Assembly: GCA_902803195.1 (NCBI GenBank)
Contig: CADCOX010000077.1
Span: forward strand, 1 to 7,163
From: an uncultured Bacteroidales bacterium
Lineage (GTDB): Bacteria; Bacteroidota; Bacteroidia; Bacteroidales; Bacteroidaceae
Reading direction: 5' to 3'
DNA: 7,163 nt
The translations under genes were made by a program, and so were the position numbers. This document shows, in pieces, positions 1 to 7,163 of the stretch (positions are counted from its first letter, which is position 1; each line of letters begins with the position of its first letter). The notes under the pieces are model-generated. The model saw only the letters and a program-made list of their open reading frames with translations, did not search any database and was not told the origin of the DNA.

Positions 1-1407
1 ACCAAGGCTCCAGAAAATGATGCTGGGGTGGTTCTTCTGAACTTGTACGTTGTGTTGGTTACGCTCAACGTGTGCCTTGTGGAAGATGGGGTTCTTAGCT
101 AACGTCTTATCGCCATAGCCCATGCCATGACTCTCGATGTTAGTTTCGGCTACGACGTAGATACCATATTCATCACACAGATCGTACCAACGCGGGTCGT
201 CGCTATAGTGACAGGTACGCACGGCGTTCATATTCAGTTGTTTCATCACCTTGATGTCCTCAATCATGCGTTCTACGCTGACGAGATAACCTCCATCGGG
301 GTCGAGTTCGTGGCGGTCAGCACCCTTGAAAAGGACAGGCTGACCATTGACGAGGACTTGCGCATTCTTAATTTCAATGCTACGGAAGCCTATGCGCTGA
401 CGTATCACCTCGAGTGCATTGCCTTTCTTGCCTTTCAGGGTAAGGGTAAGGGTGTAGAGATTGGGTAGTTCTGCACTCCATGCCCTGACGGCAGGAACGG
501 TAAGTTTGGCCACTGCAGTTCCACTGCCTAAGCTGACCGAAGTCGTGCCGACTTGTTGGCCGTTGGGGGACGTAAGGATGGCCTCAACGGAGTAGCCCTT
601 GGCAGTGGGGGCAGTGATATCGACGTCGAGCTGACCATCGCGGTAGTTGTTGACAAGGTTCTGGTGAACAAAGATATCTTTGATGTGTGCCTTGGGGCGT
701 GCATAGAGGTAGACCTCGCGAGCAATACCGGTGAAGCGCCAGAAGTCTTGGTCCTCTAAATAGGACCCATCGCACCAGCGCATGACACGCATGGCAATGA
801 GGTTCTCGCGACCCGGCGTGAGATATTTGGTGAGGTCGAACTCAGCCTCCATTTTGGAATCCTCACTGTAACCTACGTGCTTGCCATTGACCCAAACTTC
901 GAGATTGGAGGTGGCTGAGCCAACGTGGAGGAAGATGTCTTGTCCTTTCCAGTTTGCAGGGATGGCTACTTGGCGGCGATAGGAACCCGTGTAGTTGTTG
1001 CGCTCCTCAACATAGGGAGGGTTGGAGTCGAACTGGGTGTCCCATGAGTAGCCTACGTTCTTGTAGATCTTGTCGCCATAGCCGTTGAACTCGAAGAGAC
1101 CAGGAACGGGGAAGTCCACCCACTTGGAATCGTCGAACGTCAAGGCGAAGAAATTGGCGGGAGCCTCGTTGTGGTTGAGTGCAAAGTTGAAACGCCATTT
1201 GCCCTCAAGGGAAAGATAGCGGTCGCTGGCGCTCTTGATGCCTTTCGCTGCTTTGTCGGCGGTCTCGAAGGCGAAGAATGATGCGCGTGGCGCTTCAGTG
1301 TTGACACGCGTGATGTTGGGGTTTAGCCAAGCCTCTTTTTGAGTCTGAGCGAAGCAAGTAAGTTGCGACATTGTCGCAACAAACAGAACGAAGAGTTGTC
1401 TTTTCAT
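1..1407 (-). CDS. Secreted GH2 beta-galactosidase, LacZ-like (3' end beyond window)
   Basis: Probable exo-acting beta-galactosidase that removes terminal beta-linked galactose in the periplasm or at the cell surface. I translated 469 codons from ATG at 1407 with no stop to base 1. An in-frame TAA at 1423-1425 bounds the start. Residues 1-20 form a signal peptide with likely cleavage at CFA-QTQ. Next come the GH2 sugar-binding jelly roll (about 60-240, with RWCDGSYLEDQDFWR at 210-224), the Ig-like domain (about 242-342) and the start of the TIM barrel (from about 344). By comparison with E. coli LacZ, Asp213, His366 and His400 match substrate-site residues (Asp201, His357, His391), and Glu425 and His427 match magnesium ligands (Glu416, His418). 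The window ends after WSLG, so the acid/base Glu of the usual WSLGNE motif and the later nucleophile are not visible. The GH2 signature has HYS where HYP is usual. The family is clear; galactosidase specificity is inferred from LacZ resemblance, and the natural glycan is unknown. Confidence 0.93.
   Translation of the reverse strand, partial: MKRQLFVLFVATMSQLTCFAQTQKEAWLNPNITRVNTEAPRASFFAFETADKAAKGIKSASDRYLSLEGKWRFNFALNHNEAPANFFALTFDDSKWVDFPVPGLFEFNGYGDKIYKNVGYSWDTQFDSNPPYVEERNNYTGSYRRQVAIPANWKGQDIFLHVGSATSNLEVWVNGKHVGYSEDSKMEAEFDLTKYLTPGRENLIAMRVMRWCDGSYLEDQDFWRFTGIAREVYLYARPKAHIKDIFVHQNLVNNYRDGQLDVDITAPTAKGYSVEAILTSPNGQQVGTTSVSLGSGTAVAKLTVPAVRAWSAELPNLYTLTLTLKGKKGNALEVIRQRIGFRSIEIKNAQVLVNGQPVLFKGADRHELDPDGGYLVSVERMIEDIKVMKQLNMNAVRTCHYSDDPRWYDLCDEYGIYVVAETNIESHGMGYGDKTLAKNPIFHKAHVERNQHNVQVQKNHPSIIFWSLG
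1362..1380. repeat. 19-bp perfect palindrome inside the GH2 signal-peptide codons
   Basis: The plus strand reads GTTGCGACATTGTCGCAAC: two perfect 9-base arms (1362-1370 and 1372-1380) around a single central base. It covers codons 10-16 of the GH2 gene, about 27 bases after the start codon. As DNA it resembles a dimeric-repressor operator; as RNA it could fold into an 8-bp stem with a 3-base loop. The symmetry is seen directly; any function is inference. Confidence 0.55.
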
Positions 1408-1440
1408 TGTCTTCTTTTTGGTTTAGTTAGTCTGTTTTGT

Positions 1441-1489
1441 GTGCGAAGATACAGAAAAAAGCTTTTCGCACCAAACTTTAGGGCGAAAA
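1441..1489. repeat. Overlapping inverted repeats built on GCGAA, over the promoter
   Basis: Two inverted repeats share a middle arm. GTGCGAA (1441-1447) pairs with TTCGCAC (1465-1471) across 17 bases, and TTTTCGC (1463-1469) pairs with GCGAAAA (1483-1489) across 13 bases. The core GCGAA therefore occurs three times in alternating orientation. The repeats overlap the proposed -7 element and enclose the -33 element of the GH2 promoter, which would suit an operator, or alternative stem-loops in a transcript reading through from upstream. No known regulator site is recognised. Confidence 0.4.
1444..1475 (-). promoter_or_regulatory. Probable Bacteroides-type promoter for the GH2 gene
   Basis: On the minus strand TTTG (1475-1472) is followed after 20 bases by TATCTTCG (1451-1444). 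These fit the Bacteroidota housekeeping promoter, a -33 TTTG and a -7 TAnnTTTG, with one mismatch in the -7 box. Transcription would start near 1437, leaving a leader of about 30 bases before the ATG at 1407. The leader has only a purine-rich AAAAAGAAG stretch and no clear Shine-Dalgarno sequence, as is common in this phylum. This is a pattern match by eye. Confidence 0.5.
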
Positions 1490-1496
1490 ACTCTTG

Positions 1497-1538
1497 ATAA
1501 AACGAAAAGTGCTGCCTGACAGATGTCAGACAGCACTT
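1497..1538 (-). terminator. Stem-loop terminator or attenuator after the SusD-like gene
   Basis: The minus-strand transcript can form a 14-bp stem from 1538-1525 and 1520-1507 around a 4-base loop (1524-1521). The stem is followed by TTCGTTTTAT. One position (1530 with 1515) is a G-U wobble in minus-strand RNA but a C-A mismatch in plus-strand RNA, which supports function on the minus strand. The stem begins 32 bases after the SusD-like stop codon. The T-run is broken by CG, so termination may be partial and let some transcripts run on into the GH2 gene. Confidence 0.7.
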
Positions 1539-1570
1539 GGAAAATAGCCTTTGATGGTACTACAGAGGCA

Positions 1571-3832
1571 TCAAGGGAGCTTGAAGTACCAATTGTTCTG
1601 GTTGAGCAGATGCGAATAGAGTGCTCCATCGCGCTGTCCACTACGCTCAGATACACGCTTGGCAAACTGCTCTACGCCTTCTGTACCGCCGATGAAGCGA
1701 CTGTAGCAGAGAAGGTCGAAGAAACGATTGCCTTCGAAGGCAGTTTCGAGGCCTTGTTCTTCGAGAATCAAAGCTGCGATGGCCTTTTGGACGGTGCGCA
1801 GGTTGGCAGGATCGTAGATCTCAGCCTCGGTGAGCGGCTTCTCTTGACCCTCGTAGAGGGCGAGCATCTTGTTGATCTGGTCGACGTAATTGTAGGTCGT
1901 CAACGGCTCGTTGAGGCGCAGGACGCCACAACCGCGAGCATGAATACCCATCGTGATCGGGCCATTGGGGTTGATCTCTTGGATTGAGTTTCCTACATTA
2001 TACTCGGTAACGCCGGCTGGTAGGTTAAGGCTCGTTCGGTTGGTGTTGCCGCGTAGATAGTAAGTAGCGAAGTTGAGGAATCCAGCATTCTTAGCTTTCT
2101 CCATCTCACGACGAGCAATATAGTCGCAGACGACAAGACCACCTGCTGTTTGCTGAGAACGTGTTATGCCCACGCGTGCTGTGTGCGCGTTGATGAAAGC
2201 GACAGAATCTTCGTGGGTTTCCAAAGTGTCGAGACCGGCAGAGAGGCTTGCAAGGAAGTTGTCGTAGTTGTCATAGAATGTTGTGTCGGTTTCCTCAACA
2301 TCTTCTACGAGAGTGGGATCATAGTACTTGAAGGTGTTGAAGGGATAGTCGGCCTCCTCTGTGGGCACCCATGCACCTGTACCGATGAGGCCATGACGGA
2401 GAATGGCGAATGCGAAACCTGGGAAGCCTGCGCCATTTAGAGCCTCAGCGAAACGCAACCAGACGCTAGCCTTGCGGTAGATGACGGGATAGGTAGTGGT
2501 GAAACCGCCGCCCGGATTCTGCTTGATGACGAAGCGAACCTCGTCTTGAGCACCTTTCTCATAGTCGGTGTAGGTTTCAGTAGCCATCCAGAAGCGTGCG
2601 TCGCCAGCACCGGTGAATACCGTGCAAAGCTCGCTGCCATCGGGACCGATATAGCACTCGTAGTTCTGATTCTTGTTGAGGGCTGTATAAGCTTTGGATG
2701 CATCAAGTTGATGCTCAAAGTTGGTCTTGAGGCTGACAGAAGCGGTAGTCACAGTATCGGCAGCTGACGTGTTGACACGGATGGTGGCATCAAAACCGAA
2801 CATCTCGTTCACGCCACGCAACACTTCGCCCCACAGCTTGTTGGTGTTGCTGGGGATGATTGTAACAAGTTCAGCGTCCAAGCTGGTTGCAGCGGTATTG
2901 TTGGCGAACATATTAACCCATCCTGTACCGCCCGCGTACTGATACTGCTCAGTCATTCTCCATTTTTCCATTCTACCTGTAAGGGTATTGGGAAGCAGTG
3001 GGCCACCCTTGTTGGAATTGAGGAAATTGTAATAGTACTGAGCAGCCATACGGTAGTCTGCTTCAGAGCCTTCGCCCTGAGCGCGCAGCAGGAACATATC
3101 ACCCAGAACGAGGTCCTGTGGGAAGATGCATTGCGAAGCGGAGGCGATGGTGCGGGTGCTACCATAGCTGTAATAGTCGGGGTAGGGGATGACACGGATG
3201 CTGTCGCCTGCGTACAGACTGGGGATGTAGCGAACCTCGTCGACCTTCTGAGCTACGCCACTCGTGGCAAGTGAATTAGCATCGACATAACTCTCAGCCT
3301 TGCGGAATTCTTCCATGTCGGCAGTGGAGAGCATGGGCTTCTCAAAATAAGGTACACGCCCGTAGGTAAGTACCAGTTGCAGGTAGGCCCATGCGCGAAT
3401 GCTGACAACCTGGGAGTATTCGCTCAACATAAGCGAACGGTTGAGGCCAGATACCTTAGCCGTGTCGCAACGAAGAATGTAGGCGTTGCAAGAGTTGATG
3501 ATGTGGTAGAAGTCGGCTGCCTTTAAGTAGCGGTTGGAACCATCGGTTGCATCGCCCGACAAGCCGAAGTCAAGAATGGCGCTGATGGAGTCACTCACAT
3601 ATTCAGTGCCTTCGACCATGTCACCGCGGCACTCGCCCAGTAGGACATAGCGCTCGGCAACGTGCTGCAGGCTACGCAGAATACCCCAATAGCTGTAGAG
3701 GGTATCTTGTGCCAGCTCGTCGATTTCGATGTGGCGATCCATATCACCTGTGAGCATGTCCTCGCATGAGGAGAACCCCATGCTGAGGGCCAATGCAAGG
3801 AAAATAGATGCAATGATATTCTTTTTCATCAT
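1571..3832 (-). CDS. SusD/RagB family glycan-binding outer-membrane lipoprotein
   Basis: Surface lipoprotein of a SusCD pair, expected to bind the glycan and close over the barrel of the neighbouring transporter. The 753-residue protein has a lipoprotein signal: a basic start, a hydrophobic run at about 5-20, and the lipobox FSSC with lipidated Cys23. SusD-type features in order are GECRGD at 66-71 near the N terminus, the helical stretch SIRAWAYLQLVLTYGRVPYF (144-163), YPVIYRKASVWLRFAEALN at 448-466, and the C-terminal signature LETAFEGNRFFDLL (695-708). It is longer than the roughly 500-650 residues usual for the family, mainly because about 230 residues separate the AEALN helix from the EGNRFFDL motif. 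Two adjacent ATGs (3832 and 3829) are possible starts and make no functional difference. The gene lies 9 bases after the transporter stop, so translation is probably coupled. The family is clear; the ligand is unknown. Confidence 0.95.
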   Translation of the reverse strand: MMKKNIIASIFLALALSMGFSSCEDMLTGDMDRHIEIDELAQDTLYSYWGILRSLQHVAERYVLLGECRGDMVEGTEYVSDSISAILDFGLSGDATDGSNRYLKAADFYHIINSCNAYILRCDTAKVSGLNRSLMLSEYSQVVSIRAWAYLQLVLTYGRVPYFEKPMLSTADMEEFRKAESYVDANSLATSGVAQKVDEVRYIPSLYAGDSIRVIPYPDYYSYGSTRTIASASQCIFPQDLVLGDMFLLRAQGEGSEADYRMAAQYYYNFLNSNKGGPLLPNTLTGRMEKWRMTEQYQYAGGTGWVNMFANNTAATSLDAELVTIIPSNTNKLWGEVLRGVNEMFGFDATIRVNTSAADTVTTASVSLKTNFEHQLDASKAYTALNKNQNYECYIGPDGSELCTVFTGAGDARFWMATETYTDYEKGAQDEVRFVIKQNPGGGFTTTYPVIYRKASVWLRFAEALNGAGFPGFAFAILRHGLIGTGAWVPTEEADYPFNTFKYYDPTLVEDVEETDTTFYDNYDNFLASLSAGLDTLETHEDSVAFINAHTARVGITRSQQTAGGLVVCDYIARREMEKAKNAGFLNFATYYLRGNTNRTSLNLPAGVTEYNVGNSIQEINPNGPITMGIHARGCGVLRLNEPLTTYNYVDQINKMLALYEGQEKPLTEAEIYDPANLRTVQKAIAALILEEQGLETAFEGNRFFDLLCYSRFIGGTEGVEQFAKRVSERSGQRDGALYSHLLNQNNWYFKLP

Positions 3833-3841
3833 GATATCGTA

Positions 3842-6800
3842 TTAGAGATTGATGGAAACACCCAGGTTGAAGTTGCGGCCAGTGGAGAGCAGACCCGTAT
3901 CAATACCCTGGTAGAGGGCGCTGTTGCGAGCACTGGTCTCGGGATCGATGCCGAGGTAGCGGGTGATGATGAACACATTGTTGGCTTCACCCCAGATTCG
4001 GAGTCCCTGCAACCAGTCGGAATGCACGGGAACGACATAGGTGAGGCGAACATTCTTAAGCTTGAGGTAGCTTCCATCCTCAATCCAACGGTCGGACATA
4101 CGCTCGTTGTTGCGCCAGTCTTCGTTGTCGATGTAGCAGACCTTGGGGATGTCGGTGCGCTGACCTTCATAGGTCCAGCGATTTTGTACAGCCGTCGTTT
4201 GGTTGTAGGTCGTATTGCAACCTTCAATAATGGAACGCTGGTAGTTGTATACATCGTTACCGAGTGAATATTTGAAGTTCACGTCGAGGCGCAGGTTCTT
4301 CCAAGTGAGGTTGGTGAAGATGTTTCCGTAGATGTCGGGATTGGGGTTGCCAATTGCTACCTTATCGTTGTCATCGATGATGCCATCTCCGTTCTGGTCG
4401 ACGAAACGAACGTCGCCAGCCTGGAAGTTGCTGTAGGGGCGCTCCTTCAGTCCGGTGGGGTACTTCAGGTAGTCATTATTGCCAGCAGCGCGGGCTTCGG
4501 CATCGTCAGCGAGGACACCGTTCGTCTGCCAACCATAGAAAGTACCTGCTGCGTAACCTACGGCCGTGAGGATGTTGTCGTGCCCATAGATGCCGACGGT
4601 GTGGCCGTTGATGACCTTATCGATAGCACCTGTTGCACTGTTGCGAAGCACGATTCGGTCGCTCTCAGGTAGCTTAGTAATCTTGTTGTTGTAGTGACCG
4701 ATGCTGGCACCGACTTCCCACTTCCAGTCCTTCTGGTTGACGAGGGCCGCTGCTGTGTGGAACTCGAAACCGCGATTCTTTAACTGACCATCGTTAGTCC
4801 AGTATTTGCCGAGACCCGAGAGGAAATCGAGATCCTTCATTGTGAGCAGATTGTCAGTCTTGCCCCAGAAGAGTTCGATACCGGCATTAAGGCGATTGTT
4901 GAGGAATGAACCTTCGAGGCCGACATTGTAGCGCGTCGTGGTCTCCCACTGGATGCCGGTGTTCTCGATATTCTTCAAGACGAGACCGATGGTGTTCTCG
5001 GTATGCTGCTGGCTCTCCCAGTAGGTGCGAGCGGCGTAGTAGTCGATACCGTCGTTACCACTCTGGTCGAAACCAGCCGTGAGCTTCAAGTAGTTGATGC
5101 CGCGGAATGTCTTGAACCAATTCTCGTTGCTGATGACCCAACCGAGTTGCAGGCTAGGGAAGAAGCCCCAGCTGACGCCACCGAGGTGTAAGCCGTCCTT
5201 CGTGTCGTGGCCAAAACGGCTGCTGGCTTGGCTGGAGACGATGAGCTGAGCGAAATACTTGTTCTGGTAGTTGTAGTCGGCATTGAGGTAGTAGGACATG
5301 TCGATCCAGTTGTCCTTGGTACCACCATAGTTGACATACTGCATGTTCTTGGAGATGTTGGGCAGTTTGTCGTTCTCGTTGTTGTAACCACGCATGTAAG
5401 AATAGCTGTAGCTGTAGTTGTTGTAGCGCCAGCCGCCAAATACGTTGATGGTGTGGGCACCGTAGTTGTTGCCCCACTCAACACGGAGGTCGTTGTTGAT
5501 GGTGGTCTCCTTGGTGAACTGTGACTTCAGCACGGATGAGATCTCGCCGAGGTCGGTGAGGAAGTAAGGTGTCGTACCGTTGATGGGAAGGAAGTACTTC
5601 TCGTTGTTACGGTCGAGGCGATAGCCGAAGCGGTCGCTGATGGCAAGCTGCTTGGTAATCTGATACCTCGGGGAGAAATTGAGGTTAATCTGCGTCAACT
5701 CAGCGTAGTTCTTGTTCTTGCCCTTACCATTCTGGATGATCCAATAAGGATTGCGCAGGCACTCATTGATGTCGTAGTCGAGACCATGAGGGAAGGCGAA
5801 GGGGTTTTTGACCCACTGTCCGACAGAACTGGTCGAAGCATACTTACCAGCGTACTCCTTAGAAAGCTCGAGGCGGCCAGTGTTCTCGTCGTGATAGTAG
5901 GCGTAGGGCGAGATAAACGGTGCTTGCAGGATACCGAGGACATTAGTAGAACCTATGTTCTGCATGTCGTAGTTCTCGCTCCAACCATTGTCGAGGACAT
6001 TATAGCTGGTCTGGTTGTAGGCGATGTCGAGGCCGGCATGTACCTTCTCGAACACCTTGATGTCGGTGTTGAAACGGAGGTTCAGACGGCTGAAGTCGTT
6101 GCCCTTGAGGGTAGCGTCGCCCTTGGTGTAACCGAGCGAGAGGTCGTACATACCAATATCATCACCACCTTCAACGCTCACCTTATAGTTTTGTGTGAAA
6201 GCTGTGTGGTACATGTCTTTCTGCCAGTCGGTGTTGTTGTGGAATACGCTGCGGTAGTAGTTGCTGCTCTCTGGAGCCTCATTGAGGAAGGCATACTGGC
6301 TGAGGTTGCCACTGGTGGACTCGCGTACGTCTTTCACCGTACCGGCCAGTTCGCTCAGGTAGTTGCGATAGGCACTGCCATCCATCATCTTGACTCGGCT
6401 GGGAGCCAGTTCCACGCCGCCATAGATGCGCACGTTGATTTTCGTGGCCATGCTATGGCCGCGCTTGGTATTGATGATGACGACGCCATTAGCACCTTTG
6501 GCACCATAGAGGGCTGTTCCGTTCTTGATGACTTCGATGCTCTCCACATTCTCGGGGTCTAAGCCAGCGAGGACATTGTTATAGTAGCCCTGATGGAGGC
6601 TTGTACGTTCCTCCTGGATGTCAATCATGTTTCCATCGATGATGAACAAGGGCTGAGCGGTGGCATTCAGGGAGTTGATACCTCGGAGGGTGAAATAGGC
6701 ACCTTGGCCGAGCAGAGCGCTGCGGCTCGAAGAGTGCAGGTCACCTTCCAAAAGGTTTTGCATCTCATTTTCGATGCTGATGGAACTGGTCTGATCGAGC

Positions 6801-7163
6801 AATACTTTGCGCGAGGATGTGATGTTGGTGCCATCGGTATAGTAGCTGCTGAACTGACTGCTCAGTAGCTTGGCATCTTGACCAGCCTCACCCTTGATGG
6901 CCATCTGTAGGATGTTATAGCCTGGGGCGTTGATCACAACCGCTTGGCAGAACACAGGCACTTCGAATTTGTAGGTGCCATCCTCGTCGGTCAGTGTTGA
7001 ATACTTCGGGAGTTGCAGCGCTTGAACGCGGACGCCTCCCATAGGAGCACCTGTGGCAGCGTCCGTAACGGTGCCGGCCACCGATTTCATCTCATATTGC
7101 TTCTGAGGCTTCTTGGCAATACGACGCTTGACCAACGCGATGCTGTCGGCTTCAGCGATTGCT
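3842..7163 (-). CDS. SusC/RagA family TonB-dependent transporter (5' end beyond window)
   Basis: Outer-membrane barrel that imports oligosaccharides captured by the SusD-like partner, using TonB-ExbBD energy. The frame is open to the window edge. A TTG at 7135 is a possible alternative start, but nine more sense codons (AIAEADSIA) precede it and no signal peptide is visible, so the true start lies outside. Numbering from that TTG, a basic segment (VKRRIAKKPQK, 2-12) leads into a carboxypeptidase regulatory-like domain (about 18-90, AGTVTDAATG). The plug follows (about 110-230), with LRGINSLNATAQPLFIIDG at 150-168 and the SusC signature YGAKGANGVVIINTKRG at 210-226. The rest is the 22-strand barrel type, including an EF-hand-like loop DQNGDGIIDDND (913-924) and SDRWIEDGSYLKLKNV at 1014-1029. 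It ends in GVSINL, a plausible last beta strand. No clear TonB box was found. The visible part has no frameshift. Confidence 0.95.
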   Translation of the reverse strand, partial: AIAEADSIALVKRRIAKKPQKQYEMKSVAGTVTDAATGAPMGGVRVQALQLPKYSTLTDEDGTYKFEVPVFCQAVVINAPGYNILQMAIKGEAGQDAKLLSSQFSSYYTDGTNITSSRKVLLDQTSSISIENEMQNLLEGDLHSSSRSALLGQGAYFTLRGINSLNATAQPLFIIDGNMIDIQEERTSLHQGYYNNVLAGLDPENVESIEVIKNGTALYGAKGANGVVIINTKRGHSMATKINVRIYGGVELAPSRVKMMDGSAYRNYLSELAGTVKDVRESTSGNLSQYAFLNEAPESSNYYRSVFHNNTDWQKDMYHTAFTQNYKVSVEGGDDIGMYDLSLGYTKGDATLKGNDFSRLNLRFNTDIKVFEKVHAGLDIAYNQTSYNVLDNGWSENYDMQNIGSTNVLGILQAPFISPYAYYHDENTGRLELSKEYAGKYASTSSVGQWVKNPFAFPHGLDYDINECLRNPYWIIQNGKGKNKNYAELTQINLNFSPRYQITKQLAISDRFGYRLDRNNEKYFLPINGTTPYFLTDLGEISSVLKSQFTKETTINNDLRVEWGNNYGAHTINVFGGWRYNNYSYSYSYMRGYNNENDKLPNISKNMQYVNYGGTKDNWIDMSYYLNADYNYQNKYFAQLIVSSQASSRFGHDTKDGLHLGGVSWGFFPSLQLGWVISNENWFKTFRGINYLKLTAGFDQSGNDGIDYYAARTYWESQQHTENTIGLVLKNIENTGIQWETTTRYNVGLEGSFLNNRLNAGIELFWGKTDNLLTMKDLDFLSGLGKYWTNDGQLKNRGFEFHTAAALVNQKDWKWEVGASIGHYNNKITKLPESDRIVLRNSATGAIDKVINGHTVGIYGHDNILTAVGYAAGTFYGWQTNGVLADDAEARAAGNNDYLKYPTGLKERPYSNFQAGDVRFVDQNGDGIIDDNDKVAIGNPNPDIYGNIFTNLTWKNLRLDVNFKYSLGNDVYNYQRSIIEGCNTTYNQTTAVQNRWTYEGQRTDIPKVCYIDNEDWRNNERMSDRWIEDGSYLKLKNVRLTYVVPVHSDWLQGLRIWGEANNVFIITRYLGIDPETSARNSALYQGIDTGLLSTGRNFNLGVSINL

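Noticed and set aside
127..468. Open frame of 113 codons on the plus strand
   Set aside because: It is antisense to the conserved GH2 barrel start and contains no recognisable protein feature.
1523..1987. Open frame of 154 codons on the plus strand over the end of the SusD-like gene
   Set aside because: It starts inside the terminator stem-loop and is antisense to a clear SusD C-terminal domain. There is no promoter or domain support.
3829..3844. SusC-like and SusD-like genes are in the same frame, separated by TAA and three sense codons, so read-through could fuse them
   Set aside because: The SusD-like protein has its own lipoprotein signal peptide right after the junction, and separate SusC and SusD proteins are the rule. 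The shared frame is a one-in-three coincidence.
4364..4399. EF-hand-like loop in the SusC-like protein considered as a separate calcium-binding or dockerin domain
   Set aside because: A DxNxDGxxDDND loop at this place is common in SusC family proteins, and there is no second loop to make a dockerin.
5380..5430. Short repeat of AGCTGT units encoding alternating Ser and Tyr (SYSYSY) in the SusC-like barrel
   Set aside because: Alternating aromatic and small polar residues are expected in a transmembrane beta strand, and two or three units are too few to be a repeat with its own function.
5786..6562. Long open frame of 258 codons on the plus strand
   Set aside because: It lies wholly antisense to the SusC-like gene, has no recognisable domain, and its valine-rich composition is what complementing a barrel gene produces. 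The minus-strand protein matches family motifs throughout.

Overview
The window is a piece of a Bacteroidota polysaccharide utilization locus (PUL), read entirely on the minus strand. Going along the transcript (high to low coordinates) it holds a SusC/RagA-type TonB-dependent outer-membrane transporter that is cut at its 5' end by the window edge, a SusD/RagB-type surface lipoprotein that is complete, and a secreted LacZ-like glycoside hydrolase family 2 (GH2) enzyme that is cut at its 3' end. The tandem SusC-SusD pair, the weak or absent Shine-Dalgarno sequences, the Bacteroides-style promoter (TTTG / TAnnTTTG-like) and the protein motifs all point to the order Bacteroidales. A Prevotellaceae or Bacteroidaceae gut or rumen organism is my best guess; the genus cannot be fixed from this sequence.

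Layout: 7163-3842 is the transporter and 3832-1571 the lipoprotein, only 9 bases apart and surely co-transcribed. Bases 1570-1408 form the only real intergenic region. It contains a strong minus-strand stem-loop followed by T-rich sequence, then a plausible promoter with overlapping inverted repeats. The GH2 gene runs from 1407 to the window edge at 1, which falls one codon before the expected Asn-Glu pair holding the catalytic acid/base.

How they work together: the lipoprotein should capture a glycan at the cell surface and act as a lid on the transporter, which imports oligosaccharides into the periplasm with TonB energy. The GH2 enzyme carries a signal peptide and would remove terminal beta-galactosyl (or related) units there. 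The actual glycan cannot be read from this window. The terminator plus promoter before the GH2 gene suggests that the enzyme can be expressed at a different level from the transporter pair.

I saw no RNA genes, mobile elements, CRISPR arrays or truly novel system. The points most worth a second look are a large insertion in the SusD-like protein, the regulatory layout before the GH2 gene, and a 19-bp perfect palindrome inside the GH2 signal-peptide codons.
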